Part shown: positions 41,462 to 51,624 of the stretch, in pieces
Position numbering within the stretch: position 1 is the first letter of the stretch
Layout of the letters: the number at the start of each line of letters is the position of its first letter
Source: Phytoactinopolyspora alkaliphila
GTDB taxonomy: Bacteria; Actinomycetota; Actinomycetes; Jiangellales; Jiangellaceae
Direction of reading: 5' to 3'
DNA: 64,000 bases
Assembly (NCBI RefSeq): GCF_010550695.1
Contig: NZ_JAAGOB010000015.1
Span: 62,001-126,000 of the forward strand
Made by a program: the position numbers and the translations under genes
Notes under the pieces: generated by a model
Seen by the model: the letters and a program-made list of their open reading frames with translations, nothing else
Databases searched by the model: none
Told to the model about the DNA's origin: nothing

Positions 41462-42469
41462 TCACGAGTCGGAGCTGAACGCGGCGTCGAACGACGCCGT
41501 CGGCGCGTCGAAGAGCTGCGTGCGGATGTACTCGATGGCTTCGGCCGCTCCGCGTAGCCGGTCCATGCCGGCGTCCTCCCATTCGATGGAGATGGGTCCG
41601 TCGTAGCCGATCGTGTTGAGCATCCGGAACGCGGCCTCCCACGGCACGTCGCCGTGACCGGTGGAGACGAAGTCCCAGCCGCGCCGCGGATCCGCCCAAG
41701 CCAGGTGGGAGCCCAGCCGGCCGTTGCGGCCATTGCCGACCTGGCGCTTGGTGTCCTTGCAGTCCACGTGGTAGATCCGGTCCTTGAAGTCCCACAGGAA
41801 GCTCACCGGGTCGATGTCCTGCCACACCATGTGGCTGGGGTCCCAGTTGAGACCGAAGGCCTCGCGATGACCGATCGCCTCCAGCGTGCGCACGGTGGTC
41901 CAGTAGTCGTAGGCGATCTCGGACGGATGCACCTCGTGCGCGAACCGGACACCCACCTCGTCGAACACGTCGAGAATCGGATTCCAGCGGTCCGCGAAGT
42001 CCTGGTAACCGGCGTCGATGACGTCCTGTGACACCGGGGGGAACATCGCGACGTACTTCCAGATGGCCGAGCCGGTGAATCCCACGACCGTGTCGACGCC
42101 GAGCTTCGCCGCCGCCCGGGCGGTGTTCTTCATCTCCTCCGCGGCTCGCCGGCGCACACCTTCGGCTTCGCCGTCGCCCCAGATCCGGTCCGGCAGGATT
42201 CCCCGGTGCCGGATGTCGATGGGGTCGTCGCACACGGCCTGGCCGCCGAGGTGATTGGAGATGGCCCATACCTTCAGGCCGTTCTTCTCCAGGATGTCCA
42301 GCCGGGACTGGGCGTACGCGTCGTCCTCGGCCGCGCGCGCCACGTCGAGATGATCGCCCCAGCAGGCGACCTCGAGCCCGTCGTACCCCCACTCGGATGC
42401 CAGGCGCGCGACCTCCTCGAACGGCAGATCGGCCCACTGACCGGTGAACAATGTGATTGGACGGCTCAT
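41462..42469 (-). CDS. Sugar phosphate isomerase/epimerase (TIM barrel)
   Basis: About 335 residues, longer than its neighbour. It has the TIM-barrel metal ligands in [35 protein letters not shown] and [11 protein letters not shown]. The start ATG 42469 has AGGAG seven bases upstream; GTG 42475 is possible. It lies between an upstream Gfo oxidoreductase (75 bp away) and the smaller isomerase. It presumably isomerises, epimerises or dehydrates the keto-sugar made by the dehydrogenases. Confidence 0.88.
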   Translation of the reverse strand: MSRPITLFTGQWADLPFEEVARLASEWGYDGLEVACWGDHLDVARAAEDDAYAQSRLDILEKNGLKVWAISNHLGGQAVCDDPIDIRHRGILPDRIWGDGEAEGVRRRAAEEMKNTARAAAKLGVDTVVGFTGSAIWKYVAMFPPVSQDVIDAGYQDFADRWNPILDVFDEVGVRFAHEVHPSEIAYDYWTTVRTLEAIGHREAFGLNWDPSHMVWQDIDPVSFLWDFKDRIYHVDCKDTKRQVGNGRNGRLGSHLAWADPRRGWDFVSTGHGDVPWEAAFRMLNTIGYDGPISIEWEDAGMDRLRGAAEAIEYIRTQLFDAPTASFDAAFSSDS

Positions 42470-42544
42470 GGTCACACTCCTTTGTCAGACCTGCGGGCGG
42501 TCATTGACGAACCTCTACCCGATGATGTGCGTGAGCGTCAACGA

Positions 42545-43636
42545 TCATGGTGCGACGTCCACCCAGCTCTGCTTCTGAGCCGACTCCATCACCGCGTCCG
42601 CCACGAGCGCGGCGCGCAGTCCGTCGTCGAACGTCGGCAGGCCATCCGGTGCGGCGCCGTCGATGGCCGCGTAGGTGTCGGCGACGAAATGGTCGAAGCA
42701 GTCTTGATAGCCCTGTGGGTGACCGGCCGGCACCCGGGCATAGCGTGCCGCGGCCGGAGAGAGTGTCTCCGGGTCCCGGACCAGCACGCTGCTGCGCTCA
42801 CGGCCGCCATGCCAGAGCAGCTCCGGGTTCTCCTGATCGAAGGTGAACGTGCCCTCGGTGCCCGAGATCTCCAGGAGCAACCGGTTCTTCCGCCCGGCCG
42901 ACATCTGGCTGATCACCGCCGAGCCGATCGCGCCCGCGGCAGTGGCGAACTGCAGCGTGACGACGTCCTCGGTGTCGACCGGCCGGTTGTGATCGCCCCG
43001 GCTGGCGTGCACCGTGCTCGACTGGGCGGAGACCCGGTCGATCCGATCGCCGGTGACGAACTCCAGGAGGTCGCACCAATGCGAGCCGATGTCGCCGAAG
43101 GCCCGCAACGGCCCGCCGAGCGAGGGATCGACCCGCCAGTTGTCGTCGGTGCGCCGCAGCAGCCAGTCCTGCAGGTAGCTCCCGTGCGACAGGACGACCG
43201 TCCCGATGTCCCCACGCCGGACCCGCTCTCGCGCCTCGCGCACCATCGGGTGGAATCGGTAGATGAACGGCACCGTCGCCACGCGGCCGGCGTCGGCCGC
43301 GGCGCGCGTCATGGCGCCGGCGGTCGCACCGTCGAGGCTCAGCGGCTTCTCGCACACCACGTGCTTGCCGGCGGCCAGCGCGGCGAACGTGATCTCGGCG
43401 TGCAGGTGATTGGGTGTGCAGACGTGCACGACGTCGACGTCGACCGCGGCGATCAGTTCCTCGAGCGAGCCGAACGCCCGATCAGCTCGAAGACTTGGCC
43501 TGGCGGTCTCGGCCCGCTCCGCCGTGGAGCCAACCACACCGACGACCCGGCCGCCGGCCACCTCGACAGCACGGGCGTGCACCCGTCCCATGAAGCCGGT
43601 GCCGATGATCGCCGCCGGCCGTTTCGCGTCTGACAC
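42545..43636 (-). CDS. Gfo/Idh/MocA-family oxidoreductase
   Basis: The 363-residue protein starts AAIIGTGFMGRVHARAVEVA and has VVCEKPLSLDGATAG (EKP motif), FIYRFHPMVREAR and DIGSHWCDLLEFVTG in the substrate domain, where Asp and His usually contribute to catalysis. GTG 43636 is chosen for AAAGGACT upstream; the larger upstream open frame overlaps the ROK gene on the other strand and is not real. It heads the oxidoreductase-isomerase run and is divergent from a ROK regulator, its probable repressor. An inositol or myo-inositol-like substrate is possible. Confidence 0.9.
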   Translation of the reverse strand: MSDAKRPAAIIGTGFMGRVHARAVEVAGGRVVGVVGSTAERAETARPSLRADRAFGSLEELIAAVDVDVVHVCTPNHLHAEITFAALAAGKHVVCEKPLSLDGATAGAMTRAAADAGRVATVPFIYRFHPMVREARERVRRGDIGTVVLSHGSYLQDWLLRRTDDNWRVDPSLGGPLRAFGDIGSHWCDLLEFVTGDRIDRVSAQSSTVHASRGDHNRPVDTEDVVTLQFATAAGAIGSAVISQMSAGRKNRLLLEISGTEGTFTFDQENPELLWHGGRERSSVLVRDPETLSPAAARYARVPAGHPQGYQDCFDHFVADTYAAIDGAAPDGLPTFDDGLRAALVADAVMESAQKQSWVDVAP

Positions 43637-43855
43637 GTTGAGTCCTTTCGGGCGGGCAGCAACCGGCCGCGGCCGACACTGGCTCACGTCGCGCCACCGC
43701 TGCCCGGTGGGTGCTTTGAGTGCCGCCACGCCGACGACATCCCATCGCCTGAACGCTATCCAGACTTCTGTTTGCGAGTCAACCAAAAGTTGCCACTTCG
43801 GCGACACACCTGTGCATTCGGGACAGTCATAAGGGTTCCATGCTTGACTGTGAAC

Positions 43856-45130
43856 ATGCGTGGACGTGCCGAACACCCCGCGGCCAGACACGGCCTGCCC
43901 GGGGCTGCCGCCCACGATCCGGGTTTCGGCGTGGGCGCCCTCTTTCAGCTGCTGAGAGACGGGCGGCCGCGCACTCGCGCCGAGCTGGCCACCGAGACAG
44001 GTCTGGCGCGCTCCACCATCACCCAGCGTGTGGACGTGCTGCTCGCGGCCAATCTGATCGGAGCGGCGGACAGGGCCGCGTCGAGCGGTGGGCGTCCGCC
44101 CACCCGGTTCGCCTTCAATCCAGCCGCTCGCCGGGTGCTGGCTGCGGACGTGGGCGCCTCGCACGCCCGAATCGCCGTCACCGATCTGGCCGGGCAGCTC
44201 ATCTCGGCCGCGGGCGTGGAGATCTCCATCGCCGATGGACCGGAACAGGTGCTCACCTGGATCGTCGAGAACGCCCGGAAACTTCTGCACGACACCGGTG
44301 GCCCACCGTCGGAGCTGGCGGGCATCGGTGTGGGCCTGCCAGGCCCGGTCGAGCATTCCACCGGCAGGCCGGTCAGCCCGCCCATCATGCCCGGCTGGGA
44401 CGGGTTCGACGTGACCGGCTTCCTCAGCGACCGGCTGGACACCCGGGTACTGGTCGACAACGACGTCAATATCATGGCGCTCGGCGAGCACTTCACCCAT
44501 TGGCGCGACGCCGCACACCTGATGTTCGTGAAGGTCGCCACCGGGATCGGCAGCGGCCTGATCAGCGATGGTCGCCTGCATCGTGGGGCGCAGGGCGCGG
44601 CCGGTGATCTGGGGCACGTCCAGGTTCCGCGCAGCATCGACGGCGCGGGCTCACCGGCCGCGCCGGGTCCCGGGCCTGTCGCGCCGCGCGCCGACGTCGT
44701 GTGCCGCTGCGGCAACATCGGGTGCCTGGAAGCCGTCGCCAGCGGGGCCGCCATCGCGGCGGCGTTACGCGAACGCGGCCTCACGGCCTCCAGCAGCGGC
44801 GACGTCGTGGCCCTGGCACGATCCGGATCCCTCGACGCGTTGCAGCTGATCCGGCAGGCGGGCCGGGACATCGGCGACGTCCTGGCAGCCGCGGTCAGCT
44901 TGTTCAACCCGTCGGTGATCGTCGTCGGCGGATCACTCTCGCAGGTGGGCGAGCACCTGATCGCCGGAGTGCGCGAAGTGGTCTACCGGCGCTCGCTGCC
45001 CCTCGCCACGCAGCACCTGCGGATCGTGCAGTCGAAGATGGGCGACCGGGCGGGCGTCATCGGCGCGGCCGTGATGGTCATCGATCACGCCTTGTCGCCG
45101 GACCAGATCAACGCGCTCGCCCGCGCGTGA
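43856..45130 (+). CDS. ROK-family transcriptional regulator
   Basis: The 424-residue protein has an N-terminal winged HTH (TRAELATETGLARSTITQRV) and a ROK domain with DNDVN (VLVDNDVNIMALGEHF), the GIGSGL phosphate loop and intact zinc motif CRCGNIGCLE. An Ala/Pro-rich insert of about 20 residues sits between GH and CxC. No clear ribosome site precedes ATG 43856. It is divergent from the Gfo-isomerase operon, so it probably controls it. Compare the ROK at 36969, where the zinc site is incomplete. Confidence 0.9.
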   Translation: MRGRAEHPAARHGLPGAAAHDPGFGVGALFQLLRDGRPRTRAELATETGLARSTITQRVDVLLAANLIGAADRAASSGGRPPTRFAFNPAARRVLAADVGASHARIAVTDLAGQLISAAGVEISIADGPEQVLTWIVENARKLLHDTGGPPSELAGIGVGLPGPVEHSTGRPVSPPIMPGWDGFDVTGFLSDRLDTRVLVDNDVNIMALGEHFTHWRDAAHLMFVKVATGIGSGLISDGRLHRGAQGAAGDLGHVQVPRSIDGAGSPAAPGPGPVAPRADVVCRCGNIGCLEAVASGAAIAAALRERGLTASSSGDVVALARSGSLDALQLIRQAGRDIGDVLAAAVSLFNPSVIVVGGSLSQVGEHLIAGVREVVYRRSLPLATQHLRIVQSKMGDRAGVIGAAVMVIDHALSPDQINALARA

Positions 45131-45173
45131 GCGGGCGAGTATGTCCAGGTACGAGCGGGCGAGTATGTCCAGG
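45129..45173. repeat. Two 24-bp direct repeats at the end of the ROK gene
   Basis: GAGCGGGCGAGTATGTCCAG plus G occurs at 45129 and 45153. The first copy includes the stop codon region, so the repeat copies the gene end, similar in kind to 10626-10691. Confidence 0.85.
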
Positions 45174-45211
45174 CCACCAGAACGCCGGTTCCCACGCTGA
45201 TGCGGACCCCT

Positions 45212-46003
45212 CTACGGGCGCGTCGTCGTGTGGGCGACCCGGAGCTCATACAAATAAGCCTTGGTGATCTCGCCGCCGTACTCGTCGTCGATCAGCCGGG
45301 CGACGCACTCGAACAGGCCTTGGCGGCGCGCGGGATCCAGTGCCCTGTGCCCCGAGTACGTCGCAAGGGTGTTCAGGTAGGTCGCGGTGGTGTACGTGAT
45401 GTTCTGCCGGTAGCGGCGGCGAATGGCGGGCTCGAACAGCTCGGAGCGGTCCACCTCGTCGAGCGCGGGCGGGATGTCGTCGTCGGAAAGCAACCGGACA
45501 TCAGGAGGTGTGGCCGGATCCCAGCGCTCATAGCATTCCTGCACCTTGCTGAAGAACGCCTCCGAACCCCCTAGCACATGAAACGTCGTGACCGTGGCCA
45601 GCGCACCCCCGGGGCGCAATATGGCAGCGGCCTTCGCGGCTCGGACAGCCGGATCCAACCAGTGCCAGGCGGTGAAGGCGGCGAAAGTGTCGAAGGGCTC
45701 GATCGGCGGCGGCCAGTCCTCGAAGGTGGACACGACGACGTCGACCGGCATTCCCGCGACCTTGCGCTGGAGCACGCGCGCCAGGTGGGCTCCCAACTCG
45801 ACCGCCACGACGTGGCTCCCCCGCGCGGCGAGTGGCTGCGTGGCCTGGCCGGTACCTGGGCCGATCTCGACAACCCGCGCACCGGGTCCGATCTTCGCCA
45901 ACGAACCGAGAGCGTCGAACAAGGCAGTGGGGTAGCCCGGTCTGGCTCGGTCGTACAGGTCCGCGTCTTCGTCGAACGTCGCCCGCAGGTGCTTGTCCGC
46001 CAC
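45212..46003 (-). CDS. Class I SAM-dependent methyltransferase
   Basis: The 263-residue protein shows the SAM-binding motif I VVEIGPGTGQATQPLAARG, the acidic end of strand 2 (VVAVELGAHLA) and motif FAAFTAWHWLDPAVRA typical of small-molecule methyltransferases. It is a single gene, convergent with the ROK gene and followed on the same strand only by its own end. Substrate unknown. Confidence 0.87.
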   Translation of the reverse strand: MADKHLRATFDEDADLYDRARPGYPTALFDALGSLAKIGPGARVVEIGPGTGQATQPLAARGSHVVAVELGAHLARVLQRKVAGMPVDVVVSTFEDWPPPIEPFDTFAAFTAWHWLDPAVRAAKAAAILRPGGALATVTTFHVLGGSEAFFSKVQECYERWDPATPPDVRLLSDDDIPPALDEVDRSELFEPAIRRRYRQNITYTTATYLNTLATYSGHRALDPARRQGLFECVARLIDDEYGGEITKAYLYELRVAHTTTRP

Positions 46004-46131
46004 GCGGCAATCCTCGCAGACGTCTCATCGGGCTTCCCAGACGCGTCATCGGTCCAGAGCTGGAGACCGTGCCGCCGTCCCGAGATGTGGGGTTCCGGGG
46101 GTTCCCACCCGTGGGAACTCCCGAAACGGCT

Positions 46132-46563
46132 TCACTCCGACCAGGAGTCAAGGCGTTCCTGCACTTGGTCCGCCGTCAGATCCTCGGTGCGCTGGGAGAT
46201 GATCCACTGGTAGCCGAACGGGTCACGCACGCGGCCCTGCCGGTATCCGTAGGGCATGTCGCCCACCTCGAAGATCGTCGTCGCGCCCGCAGCGAGCATG
46301 GCGTCGGCGGTCGCCGAGGCGTCGTCGACGTTGAGCGTGAGGATGACCGCCGAGCCACCGAGCGAGGTGGCCGCCTTGTCGGTGCCGTCCTCGTCCTTGA
46401 CGTTGATCGTCGCCTCGCCGATGCGCAGCTCGGAGAAGACGACGGACCCGTCGGGCGCGGCGTAGCGGACGGTGAGTTCGGCGCCGAGCGCGTTCTGATA
46501 GAACTCGATCGCCCGATCCGCGCCGGCCACGACGAGCTTCGGTACCACTGTCGAAATACTCAT
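46132..46563 (-). CDS. VOC-family (glyoxalase/PhnB-like) protein
   Basis: A 143-residue protein of two beta-alpha-beta-beta-beta units, PhnB/YycE-like: VVPKLVVAGADRAIEFYQNA, GSAVILTLNVDDASA, and C-terminal GRVRDPFGYQWIISQRTEDL. The family includes metal-dependent lyases, dioxygenases and resistance proteins. It lies 75 bp downstream of an AraC regulator on the same strand and is probably controlled by it. Confidence 0.88.
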   Translation of the reverse strand: MSISTVVPKLVVAGADRAIEFYQNALGAELTVRYAAPDGSVVFSELRIGEATINVKDEDGTDKAATSLGGSAVILTLNVDDASATADAMLAAGATTIFEVGDMPYGYRQGRVRDPFGYQWIISQRTEDLTADQVQERLDSWSE

Positions 46564-46638
46564 GAGTCCAGCATGGCGCAGCGAACACCGGCCGGGATTG
46601 GAAATTCTTGCAGCCGTGCGCCGCTATCCACGGGGACT

Positions 46639-47469
46639 CTATCCGCCGATCGGGATGTGGTTCTGCTCCCCGGGCGAACGCGGGCGATACCGAGCCGGCG
46701 TGACACCGGTGAGTGCCCGGAACTCGTTGATCAGGTGCGACTGGTCGAAGTAGCCGGCGTCGGCGGCCGCGGCGGCCCAGTCGGACCGGTCCCCGTCGAT
46801 GGTGCGCAGGAGCCTCTGCAGCCGCTGAACGCGCGCGAACGGCTTCGGGTTGACGCCGACGACGGAACGGAACCGCCGGTTGAAGGTCGAGGGCGTCAGG
46901 CCTGCCTGGTCGGCAACGTGGCGAACCGCCGCTCCAGAGCTCAGCGCGGCGGTGGCGTGCTCGATCATGGGATCCGGCCGGCCGGACGACAACGCGTGTC
47001 TTGTGTCCGCGCGGATGACCCGCTCGAGCAGTGCCCGTTCCAGGGTCCGCAGCGTGGTTTCCGGCGACGGCTGCTCGAGCAGTCGCTCACGCAGCACCGC
47101 ACCGGCACGCCCCCACAGCGAATCCAGACCGATCACCGGCTCGCACAAGGCATCCGCCGGCGGGTGGAAGAAGGGCACCGCTCCACCCGGCCGGAAGCTG
47201 GCTCCGACGCACCATGCCTGGTCGGCGGCGTCGATCCCGATAGGGCGGGCGATCGATCCGCACAGACCGCTGCCGGTGACAGTGTGCGCCTCGGTGAAGC
47301 CTTCAGCGTCGAGCCACCGAAGGCCGTCCCGGCGCAGATTGACGACGAGCTGCATGGTGCCGGTGGGTATCGCACGCTCGAGCCCAACCAGCGTGGGCTC
47401 GTCGATGTACCAGACGGCGTCGACGAACGACGCCAGAGCCGGCACCGGCCTGCGCAGCACGCTCACCAT
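46639..47469 (-). CDS. AraC-family transcriptional regulator
   Basis: The 276-residue protein has an N-terminal sensing domain of the type seen in actinobacterial AraC regulators (IPTGTMQLVVNLRRDG, GASFRPGGAVPFF) and a C-terminal double HTH (VRHVADQAGLTPSTFNRRFR and GYFDQSHLINEFRALTGVTP). It is upstream of a VOC gene, a frequent pairing in which the regulator activates the neighbour. Confidence 0.9.
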   Translation of the reverse strand: MVSVLRRPVPALASFVDAVWYIDEPTLVGLERAIPTGTMQLVVNLRRDGLRWLDAEGFTEAHTVTGSGLCGSIARPIGIDAADQAWCVGASFRPGGAVPFFHPPADALCEPVIGLDSLWGRAGAVLRERLLEQPSPETTLRTLERALLERVIRADTRHALSSGRPDPMIEHATAALSSGAAVRHVADQAGLTPSTFNRRFRSVVGVNPKPFARVQRLQRLLRTIDGDRSDWAAAAADAGYFDQSHLINEFRALTGVTPARYRPRSPGEQNHIPIGG

Positions 47470-47509
47470 GAGTCTCGAGCGTACCCCGTGGCCGGCGCCG
47501 GAACCCGCG

Positions 47510-48659
<1,150 letters not shown>

Positions 48660-48669
48660 AGGTGCGCGG

Positions 48670-49203
48670 TCAGGCAGTTCGGTCGAGACGGTCGAGCGGT
48701 CGCAGCGTGCGGTCGGTGATGGAGCGCGAGCCGCGGCCGACAGCCACCACGCCGGATTGTACGAGCTCACGGATCCCGTACGGTTCCAGGACCCGGAGGA
48801 ATGCTTCCAGCTTGTCGGTCGAGCCGGTCGCCTCGATCGTCACGGCATCGGCCGCCACATCGATCACTTTGGCCCGGAACAGTTCCACGGTCTGCAGAAT
48901 GTGCGGGCGGGTGTCGTTGTCGGTCCGGACCTTGAGCAACAGCAGTTCACGTTGTACCGACTGCGTGGGCTCGAGCTCCACGATCTTGATGACGTTGACC
49001 AGCTTGTTGAGCTGCTTCGTCACCTGCTCCAGCGGCGAGTCCTCCACGTCGACGACGACGGTCATCCGGGAGACGGCCGGATACTCGGTGGGTCCCACCG
49101 CCAGGGAGTCGATGTTGAACCCACGCCGGGAGAACAGGGCCGCGATCCGGGCCAGCACGCCGGGCTTGTTCTCCACCAGCACCGACAACGTATGTTTACT
49201 CAT
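48670..49203 (-). CDS. ilvN: Acetolactate synthase small (regulatory) subunit
   Basis: The 177-residue protein has an N-terminal ACT domain (TLSVLVENKPGVLARIAALF, RRGFNIDSLAVGPTE) and the ALS-SS C-terminal domain (RELLLLKVRTD to the end). It confers valine feedback on the catalytic subunit. GGACAAGAGG lies before ATG 49203. It follows ilvB by 288 bp, unusually far for this pair, with a long inverted repeat in the gap. Confidence 0.95.
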   Translation of the reverse strand: MSKHTLSVLVENKPGVLARIAALFSRRGFNIDSLAVGPTEYPAVSRMTVVVDVEDSPLEQVTKQLNKLVNVIKIVELEPTQSVQRELLLLKVRTDNDTRPHILQTVELFRAKVIDVAADAVTIEATGSTDKLEAFLRVLEPYGIRELVQSGVVAVGRGSRSITDRTLRPLDRLDRTA

Positions 49204-49315
49204 CCTCTTGTCCTCACTGTTTCACTGTGGATCGCACGACGACGGACTGAATCGGGTGGGGCTGCCGCAGTGCGGGCCGGATGGCGTTCCACCCGGCGAG
49301 GGTCCCGCACGGCGA

Positions 49316-49422
49316 GGGTGATGGTCGCAGGCTTCCGGCAGCCGACCTCAAGGCGACGGATGTGGCATGCTTCATCGCCACGTCCGTCGACAGTCGGCAG
49401 AGGAAGTCTGCGACCATCACCC
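49316..49422. repeat. Long nested inverted repeat between ilvB and ilvN
   Basis: Outer arms 49316-49336 and 49402-49422 pair over 21 positions with one G.T; 49341-49346 pairs with 49393-49398; inner arms 49354-49366 and 49377-49389 pair over 13 positions with one T.G, 10-base loop. Both non-Watson-Crick pairs are wobbles only when the plus strand is read as RNA, opposite to the ilv transcript. Confidence 0.85.
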
Positions 49423-49491
49423 ACCCAAGCCGGGCGCGACGCCCGCGGAGCACCAGCCGGGCTGCCGCCACCCAACAGGCCGCCCCACGCC

Positions 49492-51258
49492 TCACTCATC
49501 GCTGCGGTCCCAGTCCGGTGCCATGCCCTTGGCGATCTGGATCTCGTCGTTGCTGGTGCCGGCCGCCACCATCGGCCACACCATCGCGTCGCGATGGACG
49601 CCGAAGTCGACGACGACGGGCTGGTCGTCCACGGCCATCGCCTTCTCGATGGTGGCGTCGACGTCGTCGGCCTTGTCGCAGCGCAGACCCACGCACCCGT
49701 AGGCCTCGGCCAGCTTGGCGAAGTCGGGGATTCGCTGGCTGTGCAGGTCGGTGTTGGAGTACCGCTGGTTGTAGAACAGCGTCTGCCACTGCCGGACCAT
49801 GCCGAGGCTGGCGTTGTTGATGACCGCCACCTTGATCGGGATGCCCTCGATGGCGCAGGTGGCCAGTTCCTGGTTGGTCATCTGGAAGCAGCCGTCGCCG
49901 TCGATGGCCCACACTGTGGAGTCCGGCTTGCCGACCTGTGCCCCCATCGCGGCGGGCACGGCGAATCCCATGGTGCCGAGTCCGCCGGAGTTGAGCCACG
50001 TGCCGGGCTTCTCGTAGGAGACGAACTGCGAGGCCCACATCTGGTGCTGCCCGACGCCCGCGACGTACAACGCGTCCGGTCCGGCGATCTTGCCGATCCG
50101 CTCGATGACGTACTGCGGCGCGAGCTCGCCGCCGTCGGAGGTGGTGTAGCCGAGCGGGTAGCGCTCGCGCCACTGGTTCAGCTGGCTCCACCATCCGGCG
50201 TAGTCGCCGTGCCGCCCGGCGGCGTGCTCGGCCTGGACGGCAGCGGTCAGCTCTGCGATGACCTCCTTGCAGTCACCGACAATCGGGACGTCCGCCGTCC
50301 GGTTCTTGGAGATCTCGGCCGGGTCGATGTCCGCGTGGACGATCGTGGCTCCGGGCGCGAACGACGAGAGCTTGCCGGTGACCCGGTCGTCGAACCGGGC
50401 GCCGAGCGCGACGATGAGGTCGGACTTCTGCAGTGCGGTGACGGCGGAGACGGTGCCGTGCATGCCCGGCATACCGAGATGCAGAGGGTGACTGTCCGGG
50501 AATGCGCCCCTGGCCGTCAGCGTGGTGACGACGGGCAGGCCGGCGAGCTCGGCCAGCTGCCGCAGCTCCGTCCACGCGCGGGCCCGCAGGACGCCGCCGC
50601 CCACGTAGAGGACCGGGCGCCGCGCGCCGACGACGAGCCGGGCGGCTTCCCTGATCTGCTTCGCGTGCGGCTTGGTTGTGGGGTGGTACCCCGGCAAGTC
50701 GAGCGAGGTGGGCCAGACGAACTCCGTCTGCGCCTGCATCGCATCCTTGGCGACGTCGACGAGCACCGGACCGGGCCGGCCGGTGGAGGCGATGTGGAAC
50801 GCCTCGGCGATGGTTCGGGGAATCTCCGCCGGGTCGGTGACCAGGTAGTTGTGCTTGGTGATCGGCATGGTGATGCCGCGGATGTCGGCCTCCTGGAAGG
50901 CGTCGGTGCCGATGGCGGCGCTGGCGACCTGACCGGTCACGGCCACCATCGGGATGGAGTCCATGTGGGCGTCGGCGATCGGTGTCACCAGATTCGTGGC
51001 GCCGGGGCCCGACGTCGCCATGCAGACTCCCACGCGGCCGGTGGCCAGCGCATACCCTTCAGCGGCGTGCCCGGCCCCCTGCTCGTGACGGACCAGGATG
51101 TGCCTGATCTTCTCGGAATCGAACATCGGGTCGTAGGCAGGAAGGATGGCACCACCGGGAATGCCGAATACGGTGTCGACGCCGGCCTCTTCGAGCGAGC
51201 GGATCAGGCTCTCCGCACCGGTCATCGTCGTCGATTCGTCGCTGTGTCCCTGCACCAT
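49492..51258 (-). CDS. ilvB: Acetolactate synthase large (catalytic) subunit
   Basis: The 588-residue ThDP enzyme has the active-site Glu in [20 protein letters not shown], the FAD-binding middle domain and the ThDP motif [20 protein letters not shown] (GDG to NN, with [10 protein letters not shown]). It condenses pyruvate units to acetolactate, or with 2-ketobutyrate, for branched-chain amino acids. ATG 51258 follows GAGGCCGGACG. Upstream are a leader peptide with Ile/Leu/Val codons and a terminator, so expression is attenuated by branched-chain amino acids. Confidence 0.96.
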   Translation of the reverse strand: MVQGHSDESTTMTGAESLIRSLEEAGVDTVFGIPGGAILPAYDPMFDSEKIRHILVRHEQGAGHAAEGYALATGRVGVCMATSGPGATNLVTPIADAHMDSIPMVAVTGQVASAAIGTDAFQEADIRGITMPITKHNYLVTDPAEIPRTIAEAFHIASTGRPGPVLVDVAKDAMQAQTEFVWPTSLDLPGYHPTTKPHAKQIREAARLVVGARRPVLYVGGGVLRARAWTELRQLAELAGLPVVTTLTARGAFPDSHPLHLGMPGMHGTVSAVTALQKSDLIVALGARFDDRVTGKLSSFAPGATIVHADIDPAEISKNRTADVPIVGDCKEVIAELTAAVQAEHAAGRHGDYAGWWSQLNQWRERYPLGYTTSDGGELAPQYVIERIGKIAGPDALYVAGVGQHQMWASQFVSYEKPGTWLNSGGLGTMGFAVPAAMGAQVGKPDSTVWAIDGDGCFQMTNQELATCAIEGIPIKVAVINNASLGMVRQWQTLFYNQRYSNTDLHSQRIPDFAKLAEAYGCVGLRCDKADDVDATIEKAMAVDDQPVVVDFGVHRDAMVWPMVAAGTSNDEIQIAKGMAPDWDRSDE

Positions 51259-51333
51259 CGTCCGGCCTCTTCTGCTCGGTCTGCGTGTCTTGCTCGGCTG
51301 GTGTACGTCGTGTGGTCCGAAACTCTCCTAGCA

Positions 51334-51369
51334 ACAAAAAACCCCTCGGCCCGAAGGCTCACGAGGGGT
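51334..51369 (-). terminator. Intrinsic terminator (ilv attenuator)
   Basis: On the minus strand ACCCCTCG (51362-51369) pairs with CGAGGGGT (51341-51348), with an inner GCC/GGC step and GCC-CGAA-type loop, followed by TTTTTTGTTG. This is a textbook intrinsic terminator 75 bp before ilvB. Confidence 0.9.
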
Positions 51370-51370
51370 A

Positions 51371-51398
51371 GCGCGTGGGCGGATCTCCGCCGACGCGC
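51371..51398 (-). promoter_or_regulatory. Pre-terminator hairpin of the ilv leader
   Basis: GCGCGT-G-GGCGGA-TC-TCCGCC-G-ACGCGC forms a near-perfect 12-13 bp hairpin starting at the leader peptide stop codon. It is probably the 1:2 pause/protector stem; a competing antiterminator pairing is implied but I could not fold it. Confidence 0.65.
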
Positions 51399-51427
51399 TA
51401 GTGAAGTACGAGAATGCCGAAACGCAC
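51398..51427 (-). CDS. ilvL: ilvB leader peptide (branched-chain attenuator)
   Basis: GTG start, then MRFGILVLH and TAG. Four consecutive codons are Ile-Leu-Val-Leu, and AAGGTGA lies five bases before the GTG. With the two hairpins that follow, it is a classic attenuation leader sensing charged Ile/Leu/Val tRNAs. Confidence 0.85.
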   Translation of the reverse strand: MRFGILVLH

Positions 51428-51435
51428 GGTGTCAC

Positions 51436-51464
51436 CTTAGACTCAAGCCGTCGACTTCCGTCAA
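51436..51464 (-). promoter_or_regulatory. Possible ilvB operon promoter
   Basis: Minus strand TTGACG (51459-51464), 17 bases, then TCTAAG (51436-51441). The -10 match is weak, and transcription would start at the leader peptide GTG (leaderless). It would overlap the apparent ribosome site, so the true start may lie further upstream in the 51428-51624 gap shared with the divergent kinase. Confidence 0.4.
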
Positions 51465-51624
51465 GGCCAGCGACGGATCGTCTCGCCATCCGGACTTGCC
51501 GTCCAGATGGCGGGCGTCGCACATGTGGCCGCGAGACCGAGGGGCGTCCGTTCTGTGGCGACGATGATCGCCCCGGAGCTGAACGTGGCACTATGAGCCG
51601 ACGGATGAACAGAGGGGAATCACC

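Noticed and set aside
43637-44617. Upstream extension of the Gfo oxidoreductase frame
   Set aside because: It overlaps the ROK gene on the opposite strand and precedes the Rossmann start; GTG 43636 has a ribosome site.
49214-49499. Small open frames on both strands in the ilvB-ilvN gap
   Set aside because: The readings mirror each other because the region is an inverted repeat; no ribosome site or family resemblance.
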